Assembly (NCBI RefSeq): GCF_000936425.1
Contig: NZ_AVFK01000021.1
Location: forward strand, 62,001-126,000
Reading direction: 5' to 3'
Source: Skermanella aerolata KACC 11604
GTDB lineage: Bacteria > Pseudomonadota > Alphaproteobacteria > Azospirillales > Azospirillaceae
Length of the DNA stretch: 64,000 nucleotides
Part shown: positions 55,569 through 64,000 of the stretch, in pieces
How the letters are laid out: each line of letters opens with the position of its first letter
Numbering within the stretch: the first letter of the stretch is position 1
The notes under the pieces: model-generated
Told to the model about the DNA's origin: nothing
The model's database searches: none
Seen by the model: only the letters and a program-made list of their open reading frames with translations
Made by a program: the position numbers and the translations under genes

Positions 55569-56492
55569 TTAACCGGTCGTCGGCAGCCCGGCGTCCCAGG
55601 ACGGCGTGCCCTTGAAGTAATCGGCCAGGAAATCGACGAAACTGCGCACCTTGGGCGACAGGTTGCGGGCGTGCGGATAGACGGCATAGGCGGTCGGGGC
55701 ATGCATCGCGTATTCCGGCAGCACCTCGACCAGTTCGCCCGCGCGCAGGGCATCGCCGACGATGAAGGTAGGCTGCCGTATGATCCCCTGGCCGGCGATG
55801 GCCGCCGCCATCAGGGCATGGCCGTTGTTCGCGGTCATCGTCCCGCTGACGCGCACGGAGACTTCACCGCCGTCGGGGCCGACCAACACCCAGTCGAGCG
55901 GGGCGGGGGCATAGACGTAGAGCAGGCAGTTATGGCTGCTGAGGTCCGCGGGGATCTTGGGGGTGCCATGACGCTGGAGATAGTCCGGCGACGCGCAGAG
56001 TGCGATCCGAATGGGTGCCAGCCGGCGGGCGATCAAACTGCTGTCGGTCAGCCGGGCGATCCTGATGGCGACGTCGTAGCCTTCCTCCACCAGATCGACC
56101 TGACGGTCATTAAGCACCAGATCGATCTTCACCTGCGGGTGGCGTTCGCAATAGGCGGCCAGCGCCGTCGCCAGATGCTGGTTGCCGAAACTCATCGGAC
56201 CGTTGACCCGCAAGGTGCCGCGCGGTTCCGCCTGAAGTTCGGTCGCGGCCCGCTCGGCTTCGGTCAATTGCTCCAGGATGGCGGAGCACTTCTCGAAAAA
56301 CGCCAAACCGGCCTCCGTGAGGCTCTGCTTGCGGGTGGTGCGGTTGAGCAGGCGGACGCCCAAGCGATCCTCAAGCTGTTGGATGTGGCGGCCGATCATC
56401 GCGCGGGAGATGCCCAGATCGTCCGACGCGGCAGCCTGGCTGCCCAGTTCCACGGTCCGCACGAAGGCAGCCAGCGCGCTGATCCGGTCCAT
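55569..56492 (-). CDS. LysR family transcriptional regulator
   Basis: The 307-residue protein has the LysR N-terminal winged HTH (MDRISALAAFVRTVELGSQA, SRAMIGRHIQQLEDRLGVRL, LLNRTTRKQSLTEAGLAFF) and a C-terminal substrate-binding domain. It is divergent from the DoxX gene across 145 bp, the classic arrangement for a LysR regulator and its target. The inducer is unknown. Confidence 0.95.
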   Translation of the reverse strand: MDRISALAAFVRTVELGSQAAASDDLGISRAMIGRHIQQLEDRLGVRLLNRTTRKQSLTEAGLAFFEKCSAILEQLTEAERAATELQAEPRGTLRVNGPMSFGNQHLATALAAYCERHPQVKIDLVLNDRQVDLVEEGYDVAIRIARLTDSSLIARRLAPIRIALCASPDYLQRHGTPKIPADLSSHNCLLYVYAPAPLDWVLVGPDGGEVSVRVSGTMTANNGHALMAAAIAGQGIIRQPTFIVGDALRAGELVEVLPEYAMHAPTAYAVYPHARNLSPKVRSFVDFLADYFKGTPSWDAGLPTTG

Positions 56493-56637
56493 GAAACTTC
56501 TCCCGATTATATACTAGGACGCACTTATATATGCATAACTTGGCGAATTAACAGAACGGTGTTTTTAATGGATAGTCTCATCATCAAGAGGCCGGATAAT
56601 CCGGCCCTTCCATCACATCGGAACGGACGGACCTGTC

Positions 56638-57084
56638 ATGATCGACTCTCGCACATCGAACTCGAACGCCGACTACGCTGCCCTGCTGCTGCGCGTCAGC
56701 CTCGGCCTGCTGTTTCTCGCCCATGGCGGCATGAAGATCTTCACCTTCACGATCCCCGGCACGGTGCAGTATTTCGAGACCATCGGCTATCCCGGCTTCC
56801 TGGCCTATCTCGTCATCCTCGGCGAGGTCGGCGGAGGTCTAGCCCTGATCCTTGGCGCCTGGACCCGCGTTATCGCCCTGGCGCTGCTGCCGATCATGAT
56901 CGGCGCTACGTTGCAGCACGCCGGCAACGGCTGGATGTTCGCCAAGACGGGCGGCGGCTGGGAATTCCCCGCTTTCTGGACGGTCATGCTGCTGGTCCAG
57001 GCCCTTCTCGGCAGCGGCGCCTATGCATTGAAGCTGGAGAAGTTCCTTGGGTTCGGCGGCGCCGGCACCGCGGCACGAGCCTGA
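56638..57084 (+). CDS. DoxX family membrane protein
   Basis: The 148-residue protein has four membrane helices and the DoxX landmarks LLLRVSLGLLFLAHGGMKIF, LVILGEVGGGLALILGAWTR and a late PAFWTVMLLVQALL. DoxX-type proteins are inner-membrane redox-related proteins in several bacteria. It is divergent from a LysR gene that probably controls it. No RBS is strong upstream of the ATG. Confidence 0.92.
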   Translation: MIDSRTSNSNADYAALLLRVSLGLLFLAHGGMKIFTFTIPGTVQYFETIGYPGFLAYLVILGEVGGGLALILGAWTRVIALALLPIMIGATLQHAGNGWMFAKTGGGWEFPAFWTVMLLVQALLGSGAYALKLEKFLGFGGAGTAARA

Positions 57085-57188
57085 CCGAAAGTCCTAAAAT
57101 AAAGTTCATGACGCAACCAGCCGGGGTGGTCAGTCATTGTCCTTCTGTAATAGCTGGATAAGCTGAACAGACAAAAGGAGCTGCCACC

Positions 57189-57500
57189 ATGGCTTATTCC
57201 TCGACACGTGGACGTGGTCAGGATCTCTCGACGGACGAAGCGATCGCGGCGTTGACCGACCGGTTCGACCAGTTCGCCCAACAGTTCGGTCAAAGCGCTC
57301 GCGAAGCGGGCAATTCGGTCTCCAGTGCCGTTGACGACGGACGCCGGCAGGTCAGGAACATTGCCGACGAGAGCTACCGCGACATCCGCCGCCACACCCA
57401 GGAAGGCGTCGAAAACGTCAGCCACCGGATCGAGAAGAACCCGCTGTCCAGTGTGGTCGTAGCGCTGGCGGCCGGCATCCTGATCGGCAAGCTTCTGTAA
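57189..57500 (+). CDS. DUF883-like ribosome-/membrane-associated small protein
   Basis: The 103-residue protein has a charged, coiled-coil helical body (FDQFAQQFGQSAREAGNSVS) and a short glycine-rich hydrophobic C-terminus (SSVVVALAAGILIGKLL) in the DUF883/ElaB style, which anchors small stress-related proteins to the inner membrane. AAAAGGAG lies upstream of the ATG at a good distance. An intrinsic terminator follows, so it is a single-gene unit. Confidence 0.78.
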   Translation: MAYSSTRGRGQDLSTDEAIAALTDRFDQFAQQFGQSAREAGNSVSSAVDDGRRQVRNIADESYRDIRRHTQEGVENVSHRIEKNPLSSVVVALAAGILIGKLL

Positions 57501-57523
57501 CCGGTCAAGCCGGACGGCGAAAT

Positions 57524-57561
57524 GGGCGGACATCCTCCGGGATGCCCGCCCTTTCCATTTT
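57524..57561 (+). terminator. Intrinsic terminator after the DUF883-like gene
   Basis: GGGCGGACATCC and GGATGCCCGCCC form a 12-bp stem with one A-C mismatch around a TCCG loop (57524-57551), followed by CTTTCCATTTT. Confidence 0.7.
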
Positions 57562-57606
57562 GGGTCCGACTTGCCTCAACCCGTTGATCCGCTGTAAGTC
57601 AGGGCG

Positions 57607-58761
57607 ATGGCAGGCCAAGTGAAAAGCAGCGGCGATCGCGACCTCCGCCTGGATTTCTTCCGGGGACTGGCGCTGTGGTTCATCTTCGTGGACCATATCC
57701 CGGCCAACCAGTTCGCCTGGGCAACGCTGCGGAACTACGGTCTGAGCGACGCCACCGAAATCTTCGTCTTCATATCCGGCTACACCGCGACGCTGGTCTA
57801 TTCCCGCGTTTTCGCAGAGCGGGGCTTCGCGTTCGCCGCCGCCAAGGTGCTGCACCGCTGCTGGACGCTCTACGTCACCTACATGTTCCTGTTCTTCGCG
57901 TTCACCGCACAGGTCGCGTATACGGCACGGGTCTTCGACAACCCGCTGTTCCGCGAAGAGATGGGCATCGCCAGCTATTTCGAAGACCCTACCCTGGCGC
58001 TGGTCCATGCGCTGATCCTGATGTTCAGGCCGGCCAATCTGGACGTGTTGCCGCTCTACATCGTGCTGCTGCTGGCTTTTCCCCTGGTGCTGCCAGGGCT
58101 GGTTTCCCGTCCCAGGCTGGTGCTGGCCGGCTCGGCGCTGCTGTACCTCGCGGCGCGGAGCTTCCAGTGGAACCTGCCGACCTATCCGGAGGGAGGCGTC
58201 TGGTACTTCAACCCTTTCGCATGGCAGTTCCTCTTCGTGCTGGGCGGAGCGGTCCAGCGTTACCGGCAGGCGGGGGGAGGGCTGCCGTCGTCGGGGGGCC
58301 TGCTGACCGCATCGATCCTGTACCTGCTGGTGTCGTTCGTCCTGGCGCTGTCGTGGCGGATCGCGTGGCTCGGTGCCCTTATGCCGACCATGTTGGGCGA
58401 ATTCCTGTACCCGATCAGCAAGACGGACCTCGACCCGTTGCGGCTGCTGCATTTCGCCGCCCTCGCCTATGTCGTCCTTTGCTTTGTCGGACAGGACGCC
58501 AGCTGGCTGCGCGGGTGGATCGCCCAGCCCATCGTCGCCTGCGGACGTCAATCCCTCCAGGTGTTCTGTCTTGGTATTATTTTATCGTTCACCGGGCAGA
58601 CTATCCTCGTACAATTCAATGACTCGCTGCTGGCACAGCTTGCGACGACCGTTCTGGGGATTGGGGCGATGGTGGTGGTCGCACGGATCTTGACCTGGTA
58701 TCAGAAGGCCGAAAGGCAGCCCCGGCGGAACGTAGCGGCAGCGAAGGATTCCGGAGCATGA
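57607..58761 (+). CDS. opgC: OpgC family membrane acyltransferase
   Basis: The 384-residue protein has about ten membrane helices and the OpgC signature RDLRLDFFRGLALWFIFVDH, then GLSDATEIFVFISGYTATLVYSR. OpgC proteins succinylate osmoregulated periplasmic glucans using succinyl groups moved across the inner membrane; the His near the N-terminus and the polytopic layout agree. The ATG at 57607 lies 106 bp after the DUF883-like stop. Its stop overlaps the ATG of an SGNH-like gene, so the two are translated together. Confidence 0.9.
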   Translation: MAGQVKSSGDRDLRLDFFRGLALWFIFVDHIPANQFAWATLRNYGLSDATEIFVFISGYTATLVYSRVFAERGFAFAAAKVLHRCWTLYVTYMFLFFAFTAQVAYTARVFDNPLFREEMGIASYFEDPTLALVHALILMFRPANLDVLPLYIVLLLAFPLVLPGLVSRPRLVLAGSALLYLAARSFQWNLPTYPEGGVWYFNPFAWQFLFVLGGAVQRYRQAGGGLPSSGGLLTASILYLLVSFVLALSWRIAWLGALMPTMLGEFLYPISKTDLDPLRLLHFAALAYVVLCFVGQDASWLRGWIAQPIVACGRQSLQVFCLGIILSFTGQTILVQFNDSLLAQLATTVLGIGAMVVVARILTWYQKAERQPRRNVAAAKDSGA

Positions 58762-59525
58762 TCCTCCGCATGCGCCTGCATCGCCTTCTAGCCGTCCTCT
58801 GCGTCGTGGCGAGCACCTCCACGGCAGCCGTGGCTCAGGAGCCGGCCCCGGAAAGTTGCGCCATCCCCGATACCGTCCTGAGCGTCGATGCCGTTCTGCC
58901 CAATGCGCGCGCGGCACTTCAGGAAGGCGGTGCGCTGACGGTGCTCGTTGTCCGGACCGCCAATCCCCAGCCCTCCCGAGCCCCGCTGACTTATCCGGCG
59001 CGCCTTGAAGCTGAATTGAAGCGCAGGATGCCCGGCCGCGAGGTTCGGGTGGCGGTCCGCAACCTGCCGGACCAATCGGCGGCGGAGATGGTCCTGGAGT
59101 TGAAGTCCTCGCTGGCTCGGGAACGGCCGGCCCTGGTGATCTGGCAGGTCGGCACGGTCGATGCGATGCGCAATCTGAACGTCGAAAGCTTTGGGGAGGC
59201 GCTGTCGGAGGGCATCGGCCTTGTCCACGACATGGGGTCCGACATCATCGTCATGGACATGCAGTACAGCCTACAAACCACCCAGCTCATCAATTTCCAG
59301 CCCTATGTCGATTACATCGACTGGGTCACCCAAAACCACGACGTCTTCCACTTCCCCCGCTACGACATCATGCGCCACTGGGTCGAGGACGGTCAGGTGG
59401 ACTTCAACACCGAGACGCCGGAAGCCAAGCAGCGCAGCTTCACCTTCGTCCACAACTGCTTAGGCAGACTGCTGGCCGACAGCATCCTGACGATGACGCT
59501 GGACCCGGATCTGGCGAAGCCATAA
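58758..59525 (+). CDS. SGNH-like periplasmic protein with degenerate catalytic blocks
   Basis: The 255-residue protein has a signal peptide (MRLHRLLAVLCVVASTSTAA) and an SGNH-hydrolase layout (LTYPARLEAELKRRMPGREV, RPALVIWQVGTVDAM). The usual blocks are altered: the GDS/GSS nucleophile stretch reads VRTANPQPS, the block II Gly is absent (VRNLPDQS), and GTND is GTVD. A C-terminal FVHNCLGRLLA retains a His. ATGA overlap with opgC suggests a partner role in glucan modification. It could bind rather than hydrolyse its ligand. Confidence 0.75.
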   Translation: MILRMRLHRLLAVLCVVASTSTAAVAQEPAPESCAIPDTVLSVDAVLPNARAALQEGGALTVLVVRTANPQPSRAPLTYPARLEAELKRRMPGREVRVAVRNLPDQSAAEMVLELKSSLARERPALVIWQVGTVDAMRNLNVESFGEALSEGIGLVHDMGSDIIVMDMQYSLQTTQLINFQPYVDYIDWVTQNHDVFHFPRYDIMRHWVEDGQVDFNTETPEAKQRSFTFVHNCLGRLLADSILTMTLDPDLAKP

Positions 59526-59554
59526 AGCTGATATCTAGTGAAGGAGTAGACGCG

Positions 59555-59716
59555 GTGATCGATCCGGATTTAGTTATTGATGTGCATGCACCCGGTTTCG
59601 GGGAAGAGGCAAAGCGGCAATCCTTGGCGGTTGCGCTAGCTGATCGTAAAGAAGACGTCATGGAGTTTATTGAAGCGACTTGTGATATCGATGAAAATGA
59701 TGTGGTGGAACAATAA
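59555..59716 (+). CDS. Truncated MazE-like (DUF3018) antitoxin
   Basis: The GTG start at 59555 has GAAGGAG 8 bp upstream and gives a 53-residue acidic protein. The stretch VHAPGFGEEAKRQSLAVALA resembles the C-terminal toxin-binding half of MazE-type antitoxins of the DUF3018 group (PDTRAPGFAEEARRQS-like). The DNA-binding N-terminal part is absent. No toxin gene follows; copy 2 of the dispersed repeat comes directly after. It looks like the remnant of a toxin-antitoxin pair. Confidence 0.55.
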   Translation: MIDPDLVIDVHAPGFGEEAKRQSLAVALADRKEDVMEFIEATCDIDENDVVEQ

Positions 59717-59733
59717 TACCATCGGCAATCAAG

Positions 59734-59867
59734 ATTGATCGGTGAGTTCCGGCAGAGATGTCGGGCTGAAGAGGCTCGACCTACAAAAGCACTCAATTCT
59801 TTCGAACGTCGCTCCCGCCATTGTACATGAGCACGCTGGCGTAGGTCGGGCCTCTTCAGCCCGACAT
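59734..59867. repeat. Dispersed inverted-repeat element, copy 2
   Basis: Arms at 59760-59784 and 59841-59865 are inverted 25-bp copies with one mismatch, nearly identical to the arms of copy 1 (48535-48637). The outer flank TCGGTGAGTTCC and inner GCACGCTGGCGTAGG are also shared. The spacer is longer than in copy 1. It sits just after the truncated MazE-like gene. Confidence 0.8.
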
Positions 59868-60024
59868 CTAAGCTCCAGACCAGTCATTGTTTAATACCAA
59901 GGGCCGAAGAATTTGATCGGCGCTTCGGAAGTCTTGGGCCACGGCCCAACAAACACTGCCCACACAGGTCAATGTCTTCGGCCCCTGGTATAATACCGTT
60001 GTTACAAGCATGGAAACATAAAGA

Positions 60025-60063
60025 AGAAAGGCCTGCCGGAGCGTCGCTCCGGCAGGCCTTTCT
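60025..60063 (-). terminator. Intrinsic terminator of gap
   Basis: Perfect 17-bp arms (60025-60041 starting GAAAGGCCTGCCGG; 60045-60061) flank a 3-bp loop. On the minus strand the stem is followed by a T-rich run (TTCTTTATG). It lies 26-62 bp past the gap stop codon. Confidence 0.85.
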
Positions 60064-60086
60064 CACTCACCTCAAGCCGACCGAGA

Positions 60087-61094
60087 TCAGCCGACCTTCG
60101 ACATCGCGATGGCGGTGTCGGCCATGCGGTTCGAGAAGCCCCATTCGTTGTCGTACCAGGTCAGGATACGGACCAGGTTGCCGTCGATGACCTTCGCCTC
60201 GTTCAGGGCGAAGATCGACGAATGCGGATCATGGTTGAAGTCGGTCGAGACCAGTTCCTCGTCATAGGCGGCGAGGATGCCCTTGAGCGGACCGTTGGCG
60301 GCTTCGGAGATCGCCTTCTTTATCTCTTCGACGCTGGTGGCGCGCTTGGAGACGAACTTGAAGTCCACGACCGAGACGTTGGGGGTCGGAACGCGGATGG
60401 CGGTGCCGTCCAGCTTGCCCTTCAGTTCCGGCAGCACCTTGCCGACGGCCTTGGCGGCGCCGGTGGAGGTCGGGATCATGTTGAGCGCTGCGGCACGGGC
60501 CCGGTGCAGGTCCTTGTGCATCGTATCGACGATGCGCTGGTCGCCCGTGTAGCTGTGGATCGTCGTCATGAAGCCTTTTTCGATGCCGACCAGATTGTTC
60601 AGCACGAAGGCGACCGGAGCCAGGCAGTTGGTGGTGCAGGACGCGTTGGAAACGATCTTGTGCTCGGCGGTCAGCTTGTCATGGTTGACGCCGTAGACGA
60701 CCGTCAGATCTTCATCCGTCGCCGGAGCGGAGATCAGGACCTTCTTGGCGCCTGCCGTCAGGTGCTTGGCGGCATCGTCGCGCTTGGTGAAGATGCCCGA
60801 GCATTCCAGCGCGATCTCGACGCCCAGGTCACCCCAGGGGAGCTGAGCCGGATCGCGGACCTGTACGACCTTGATCTCGTGGCCGTTGACGACCATGACG
60901 CCCTCACGGGCCTCGACGGTGCCGGGGAAACGGCCGTGGACGCTGTCGTATTTCAGCAGGTGCGCGTTGGTGTGGATGTCGGCCAGATCGTTGATCGCCA
61001 CGACTTCGATGTCGTTGCGGCCCGATTCGTAGATAGCCCGCAGCACCAGCCGGCCGATACGACCGAATCCATTGATGGCAACCTTGACAGCCAT
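60087..61094 (-). CDS. gap: Glyceraldehyde-3-phosphate dehydrogenase, type I
   Basis: The 335-residue glycolytic/Calvin-type enzyme converts glyceraldehyde 3-phosphate and phosphate to 1,3-bisphosphoglycerate with NAD(P). The NAD-binding MAVKVAINGFGRIGRLVLRA and the catalytic Cys in SNASCTTNCLAPVAF (about residue 152) are intact. AGGAGGAA precedes the ATG. It follows tkt by 46 bp on the same strand and is closed by a strong terminator, so tkt-gap is one operon. NAD or NADP preference cannot be fixed with certainty from sequence alone. Confidence 0.97.
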   Translation of the reverse strand: MAVKVAINGFGRIGRLVLRAIYESGRNDIEVVAINDLADIHTNAHLLKYDSVHGRFPGTVEAREGVMVVNGHEIKVVQVRDPAQLPWGDLGVEIALECSGIFTKRDDAAKHLTAGAKKVLISAPATDEDLTVVYGVNHDKLTAEHKIVSNASCTTNCLAPVAFVLNNLVGIEKGFMTTIHSYTGDQRIVDTMHKDLHRARAAALNMIPTSTGAAKAVGKVLPELKGKLDGTAIRVPTPNVSVVDFKFVSKRATSVEEIKKAISEAANGPLKGILAAYDEELVSTDFNHDPHSSIFALNEAKVIDGNLVRILTWYDNEWGFSNRMADTAIAMSKVG

Positions 61095-61140
61095 TGATTC
61101 CTCCTGATTTAAACTCGATTACGGGCTTGATCGTGCCCGT

Positions 61141-63159
61141 TTACAACCTTGCCTTGGCAGCCGCCACGACTGCATCGGCAGTAATGCCGAAATGCTTGTA
61201 GAGATCCTGGTATGGCGCGGATTCGCCGAAGCTCTTCATGCCGATGAAGGCGCCCTTGCGTCCGACGTAGCGGTCCCAGCCCTGGCGGATCTGCGCCTCG
61301 ACGGCGATCCGGACGGTGTTCTCGCCGATCACTTCTTCCTGGTACGCCTCGTCCTGCTCCTCGAACAGTTCCCAGCTCGGCATGGAAACGACCGTGGTGC
61401 CGATGCCTTCGGCCTGAAGCGCCTTGCGGGCTTCGACGGCGATCTCGACTTCGGAGCCGGTCGCGAAGATCGTGACCTTGCGCTCGCCCTCGGCGGCCGC
61501 CAGGACATAGCCGCCCTTGGCCGACAGGTTCTCGGTCGTGTGCTCGGTCCGGACGGTCGCGAGGTTCTGGCGGGTCAGGGCGAACACAGACGGGCGATGC
61601 TTGCTCTTCAGCGCGATGGCCCAGCATTCCGCCGTCTCGACCGCGTCGGCCGGGCGGAAGACCAGCAGGTTGGGAATCGTGCGCAGCGCCGGGACATGCT
61701 CGACCGGCTGGTGGGTCGGGCCATCCTCGCCCAGGCCGATGCTGTCATGGGTCATGATGAAGATCGTGCGGCACTTCATCAGCGCTGCCAGACGGATCGC
61801 CGGACGGCAGTAGTCGCTGAAGGTCATGAAGGTGCCGCCGTAGGGGATGATGCCCCCATGTAGCGCCATGCCGTTCATCGCGGCGGCCATGCCGTGCTCG
61901 CGCACGCCGAAATGGACGTAGCGGCCGTTGAAGTTGTCGCGCTGGACGGCGCCAGTGTTCTTCACCTTGGTATTGTTGCTGGGCGTTAGGTCAGCGGAGC
62001 CGCCGATCAACTCGGGAACGGCGGGGACCAGCACGTCGAGCACGTTGCCCGATGCGACACGGGTCGCCAGCTTCGGCTTCTCGGCGGAGATCTTGGCCTT
62101 GAAGCCGTCGATCAGCGCGTCGAAGTCGGGCGGCATGTCGCCAGAGAAGGCGTTGTTGAAGCTGGTGCGGGCGGTGTCGCCGGCGGCGTTCAGCCGCGCT
62201 TCCCAGCTCTCCCGCTCGGCCACGCCGCGCTGGCCGAAGCCGCGCCAGACGCTGGTGATCTCCTCGGGGATGATGAAGTGCTCGTGCGTCCAGGCCAGCT
62301 TCTCGCGCGCGGCCTTGATCTCGTCGGCGCCCAGCGGCGAGCCGTGGCAGTGGTGTGTGCCGCCCTTGGTCGGGGCGCCGTAGCCGATGATGGTCTTGCA
62401 GGCGATCAGCGAGGGAGCGTCGGTGGTCCGGGCGTACTCGATCGCGGTGTGGATCTGCTGCGGATTGTGGCCGTCGATCTCGCGGACGTCCCAGCCATAG
62501 GCGCGGAAACGGTTCAGCGTGTCGTCGGTGAAGCTCAGGCTGGTCGGGCCGTCGATCGAGATCTGGTTGTCGTCCCACAGCACGATCAGCTTGGACAGAC
62601 CCAGGTGGCCGGCGAAGGAGGCGGCCTCGTGGCTGATGCCTTCCATCAGGTCGCCGTCGCTGGCGATGACATAGGTATAGTGATCGACCAGATCGTCGCC
62701 GAAGCGGGCGTTCAGGATACGCTCCGCCAGCGCCATGCCGACGGCGGTGGAAATACCCTGGCCGAGCGGACCGGTCGTCGTCTCGATGCCGCCGGATTGC
62801 AGCACTTCCGGGTGGCCGGGCGTCTTGCTGCCGAGCTGGCGGAACCGCTTCAGCTCGTCGATCGTCATCTCCTCGTAGCCGGTCAGGTGGAGCAGGCTGT
62901 AGAGCAGCATCGAGCCGTGGCCGGCGGACAGCACGAAGCGGTCACGGTCGGGCCACATCGGCACCTTGGGATCGAACTTCAGGAACTTGCCGAACAACAC
63001 GGTCGCGACGTCGGCCATGCCCATCGGCATGCCGGGGTGCCCGGACTTTGCGGCTTCGACCGCATCCATGGCAAGGACGCGAATCGCATTGGCCAACTGC
63101 TCGTGCGGGACGCCGGCAGGGCTTGCAGGGGTCGCGGCGGAGGTGGGCGACGTCGGCAT
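61141..63159 (-). CDS. tkt: Transketolase
   Basis: The 672-residue thiamine-diphosphate enzyme moves two-carbon units between sugar phosphates in the pentose phosphate or Calvin cycle. The N-terminal [20 protein letters not shown], the ThDP/metal motif [20 protein letters not shown] and DDNQIS are present, as is the pyrimidine-domain Glu in [16 protein letters not shown]. Length is normal. It is the first gene of the tkt-gap unit. The start is an ATG at 63159; RBS is moderate. Confidence 0.97.
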   Translation of the reverse strand: MPTSPTSAATPASPAGVPHEQLANAIRVLAMDAVEAAKSGHPGMPMGMADVATVLFGKFLKFDPKVPMWPDRDRFVLSAGHGSMLLYSLLHLTGYEEMTIDELKRFRQLGSKTPGHPEVLQSGGIETTTGPLGQGISTAVGMALAERILNARFGDDLVDHYTYVIASDGDLMEGISHEAASFAGHLGLSKLIVLWDDNQISIDGPTSLSFTDDTLNRFRAYGWDVREIDGHNPQQIHTAIEYARTTDAPSLIACKTIIGYGAPTKGGTHHCHGSPLGADEIKAAREKLAWTHEHFIIPEEITSVWRGFGQRGVAERESWEARLNAAGDTARTSFNNAFSGDMPPDFDALIDGFKAKISAEKPKLATRVASGNVLDVLVPAVPELIGGSADLTPSNNTKVKNTGAVQRDNFNGRYVHFGVREHGMAAAMNGMALHGGIIPYGGTFMTFSDYCRPAIRLAALMKCRTIFIMTHDSIGLGEDGPTHQPVEHVPALRTIPNLLVFRPADAVETAECWAIALKSKHRPSVFALTRQNLATVRTEHTTENLSAKGGYVLAAAEGERKVTIFATGSEVEIAVEARKALQAEGIGTTVVSMPSWELFEEQDEAYQEEVIGENTVRIAVEAQIRQGWDRYVGRKGAFIGMKSFGESAPYQDLYKHFGITADAVVAAAKARL

Positions 63160-63515
63160 GGTTGAGGTGTTCCCGGTTTTGTTCTGATCTTGACGCAGCG
63201 GTTATAGCGATGACGGTGGTGTCGGCGCTAACACCAATGCGTACTGGAGTTTGTGTCCAGGCTTCACGGACGTGAAACGCGGGCACCATGCCGCTGCCGA
63301 TTGCCTACGTCAACAAGCGAGATGCCTCGATGTGTCATGCGTTGGCGATGTGCGGGCGGCGGGCAGGCGAAGAGGGCCGGAACACCCTGAGGAACCCGTG
63401 GAAACTCGCCCCGTCATGCCTCGATCGGTCGCACTGCGGTTGACGGCGGCGCCGGCGCCTGCTTAAGGTCGGGCTGGCTATCTTTTTAAATCTGCGCAGG
63501 ATCGGCTTCGCCCCG
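63160..63515. other. Intergenic region between divergent tkt and DUF4164/zapA genes
   Basis: This 356-bp region contains no supportable gene. It must carry the promoters of tkt-gap (minus) and of the DUF4164-zapA unit (plus). GGCGCCGGCGCC at 63448-63459 is a GC palindrome of uncertain meaning. Confidence 0.5.
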
Positions 63516-63740
63516 ATGGACCGTCTGAAAGTCGCTCTGGAACGTCTCGACGTGGCGATCGACCATCTCGATGCGGCATTCGACCATCACAAAGCCCGTG
63601 TGTTCGCCGAGCGCGACGAACTGGCGCGGGCTCTGGCAGTCGCCCAGGAGGCTGAGGCCGAGGCGCGCGCCGTGGCCGACAACGTGTCGGCGCGTCTGGA
63701 TACGGCGATCGACCGCTTGCAGACCGTGTTGGAGGATTGA
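63516..63740 (+). CDS. DUF4164-like coiled-coil protein
   Basis: The 74-residue all-helical protein (LKVALERLDVAIDHLDAAFD, ending RLDTAIDRLQTVLED) has heptad character and no membrane segment. Short coiled-coil genes of this type commonly lie just upstream of zapA in alphaproteobacteria and are thought to belong to the division apparatus. Only 6 bp separate its stop from the zapA start. Confidence 0.8.
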   Translation: MDRLKVALERLDVAIDHLDAAFDHHKARVFAERDELARALAVAQEAEAEARAVADNVSARLDTAIDRLQTVLED

Positions 63741-63746
63741 GAGCGC

Positions 63747-64000
63747 ATGCCGCGTGTCGACATTACCCTGAATGGCCGCAGTTATCTGATCGGCTGCGAA
63801 GACGGGCAGGAGGCGCGCCTGCGCCACCTCGCCAGCTACCTGGAGGGGCAGGTGCGCGCGGTCGCGGCCCGCGCGCCGCTGGCGGGCGAGGGACAGACCC
63901 TTGCCATGGCGGCCCTGCTGGTTACCGATCAGCTCTTCGACCTCAAGTCGGAATACGATGCGCTTGCCGCCGCCTCGCGCGAGCAGTCGCCGCCGGCCGG
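63747..64000 (+). CDS. zapA: Cell division protein ZapA (partial at right edge)
   Basis: The frame opens MPRVDITLNGRSYLIGCEDG, followed by RLRHLASYLEGQVRAVAARA and LAMAALLVTDQLFDLKSEYD, the ZapA pattern. ZapA bundles FtsZ filaments at the division site. GGAGG lies 11 bp upstream of the ATG. The last 84 complete codons reach the window edge, so the C-terminal coiled coil is missing. Confidence 0.92.
   Translation, partial: MPRVDITLNGRSYLIGCEDGQEARLRHLASYLEGQVRAVAARAPLAGEGQTLAMAALLVTDQLFDLKSEYDALAAASREQSPPA

Larger units (their letters stand above)
59717..60086. other. Intergenic region with repeat copy 2 and the gap terminator
   Basis: This 370-bp stretch holds the dispersed inverted-repeat element (59734-59867) and the strong hairpin at 60025-60061. 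No gene is supportable between them. Confidence 0.7.

Noticed and set aside
63251-63466. 71-codon frame upstream of the DUF4164 gene
   Set aside because: No RBS or recognisable motif; probably non-coding promoter DNA.

Overview
The window is GC-rich chromosomal DNA from an alphaproteobacterium. Gene content (mnmA, gap-tkt, a zapA locus, TamB, OpgC, a lanthanide-type PQQ alcohol dehydrogenase module, a Liv-type ABC operon) fits a Rhodospirillales/Azospirillaceae-like soil or rhizosphere bacterium such as Skermanella or Azospirillum. The genus is an inference. I found no CRISPR array, prophage or complete insertion sequence. One tRNA gene (Met, CAT) is present.

Left part (1-8 kb): a truncated DHA2-type drug exporter diverges from its TetR regulator across a clear palindromic operator. 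A chemoreceptor and a large BvgS-like hybrid histidine kinase follow on the minus strand.

Amide-utilisation region (8.2-19.4 kb): one plus-strand gene string encodes a nitrilase-family amidohydrolase, a complete branched-chain-amino-acid-type ABC importer (with LivM and LivG fused), a DUF1028 protein, an AtzG-like small subunit and two amidase-signature enzymes. A RocB-like M20 amidohydrolase lies convergent at the end. The set looks like import of an amide, ureide or carbamoyl compound followed by stepwise hydrolysis. The substrate cannot be read from the sequence.

Middle (19.6-44.2 kb): a PcfJ-like protein, tRNA-Met, mnmA, then a four-gene cluster (HAD-UbiA fusion, LPG-synthase-type membrane protein, DprE1-like oxidase, DprE2-like reductase). 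The cluster resembles the pathway for polyprenyl-phosphate-linked arabinose. Next come an FkbM methyltransferase with TamB, a GDSL lipase, a PerM-type permease, an SH3-like exported protein divergent from an HtrA-like protease, three envelope-type proteins, an aldo/keto reductase, a SnoaL-like protein, EgtB, a 57-residue protein and a ParA-like ATPase with a C-terminal membrane helix.

PQQ/alcohol oxidation region (44.3-53.3 kb): a PQQ-associated ABC-2 exporter and YVTN beta-propeller diverge from a PedF-like cytochrome c, a periplasmic binding protein, a SoxYZ-like carrier, a metallo-beta-lactamase-fold partner with an eroded metal site, and an ExaF/PedH-type dehydrogenase carrying the lanthanide Asp. 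A LuxR-type response regulator closes the group.

Right part (53.3-64 kb): a stand-alone N-terminal domain of an MmeI-type restriction enzyme, a Cys-rich exported protein, LysR/DoxX, a DUF883-like protein, OpgC with an SGNH-like partner that has lost its catalytic blocks, a truncated MazE-like antitoxin, gap-tkt, and the start of a DUF4164-zapA pair. Two copies of a roughly 100-130 bp inverted-repeat element (near 48.6 and 59.8 kb) are the main dispersed repeat.
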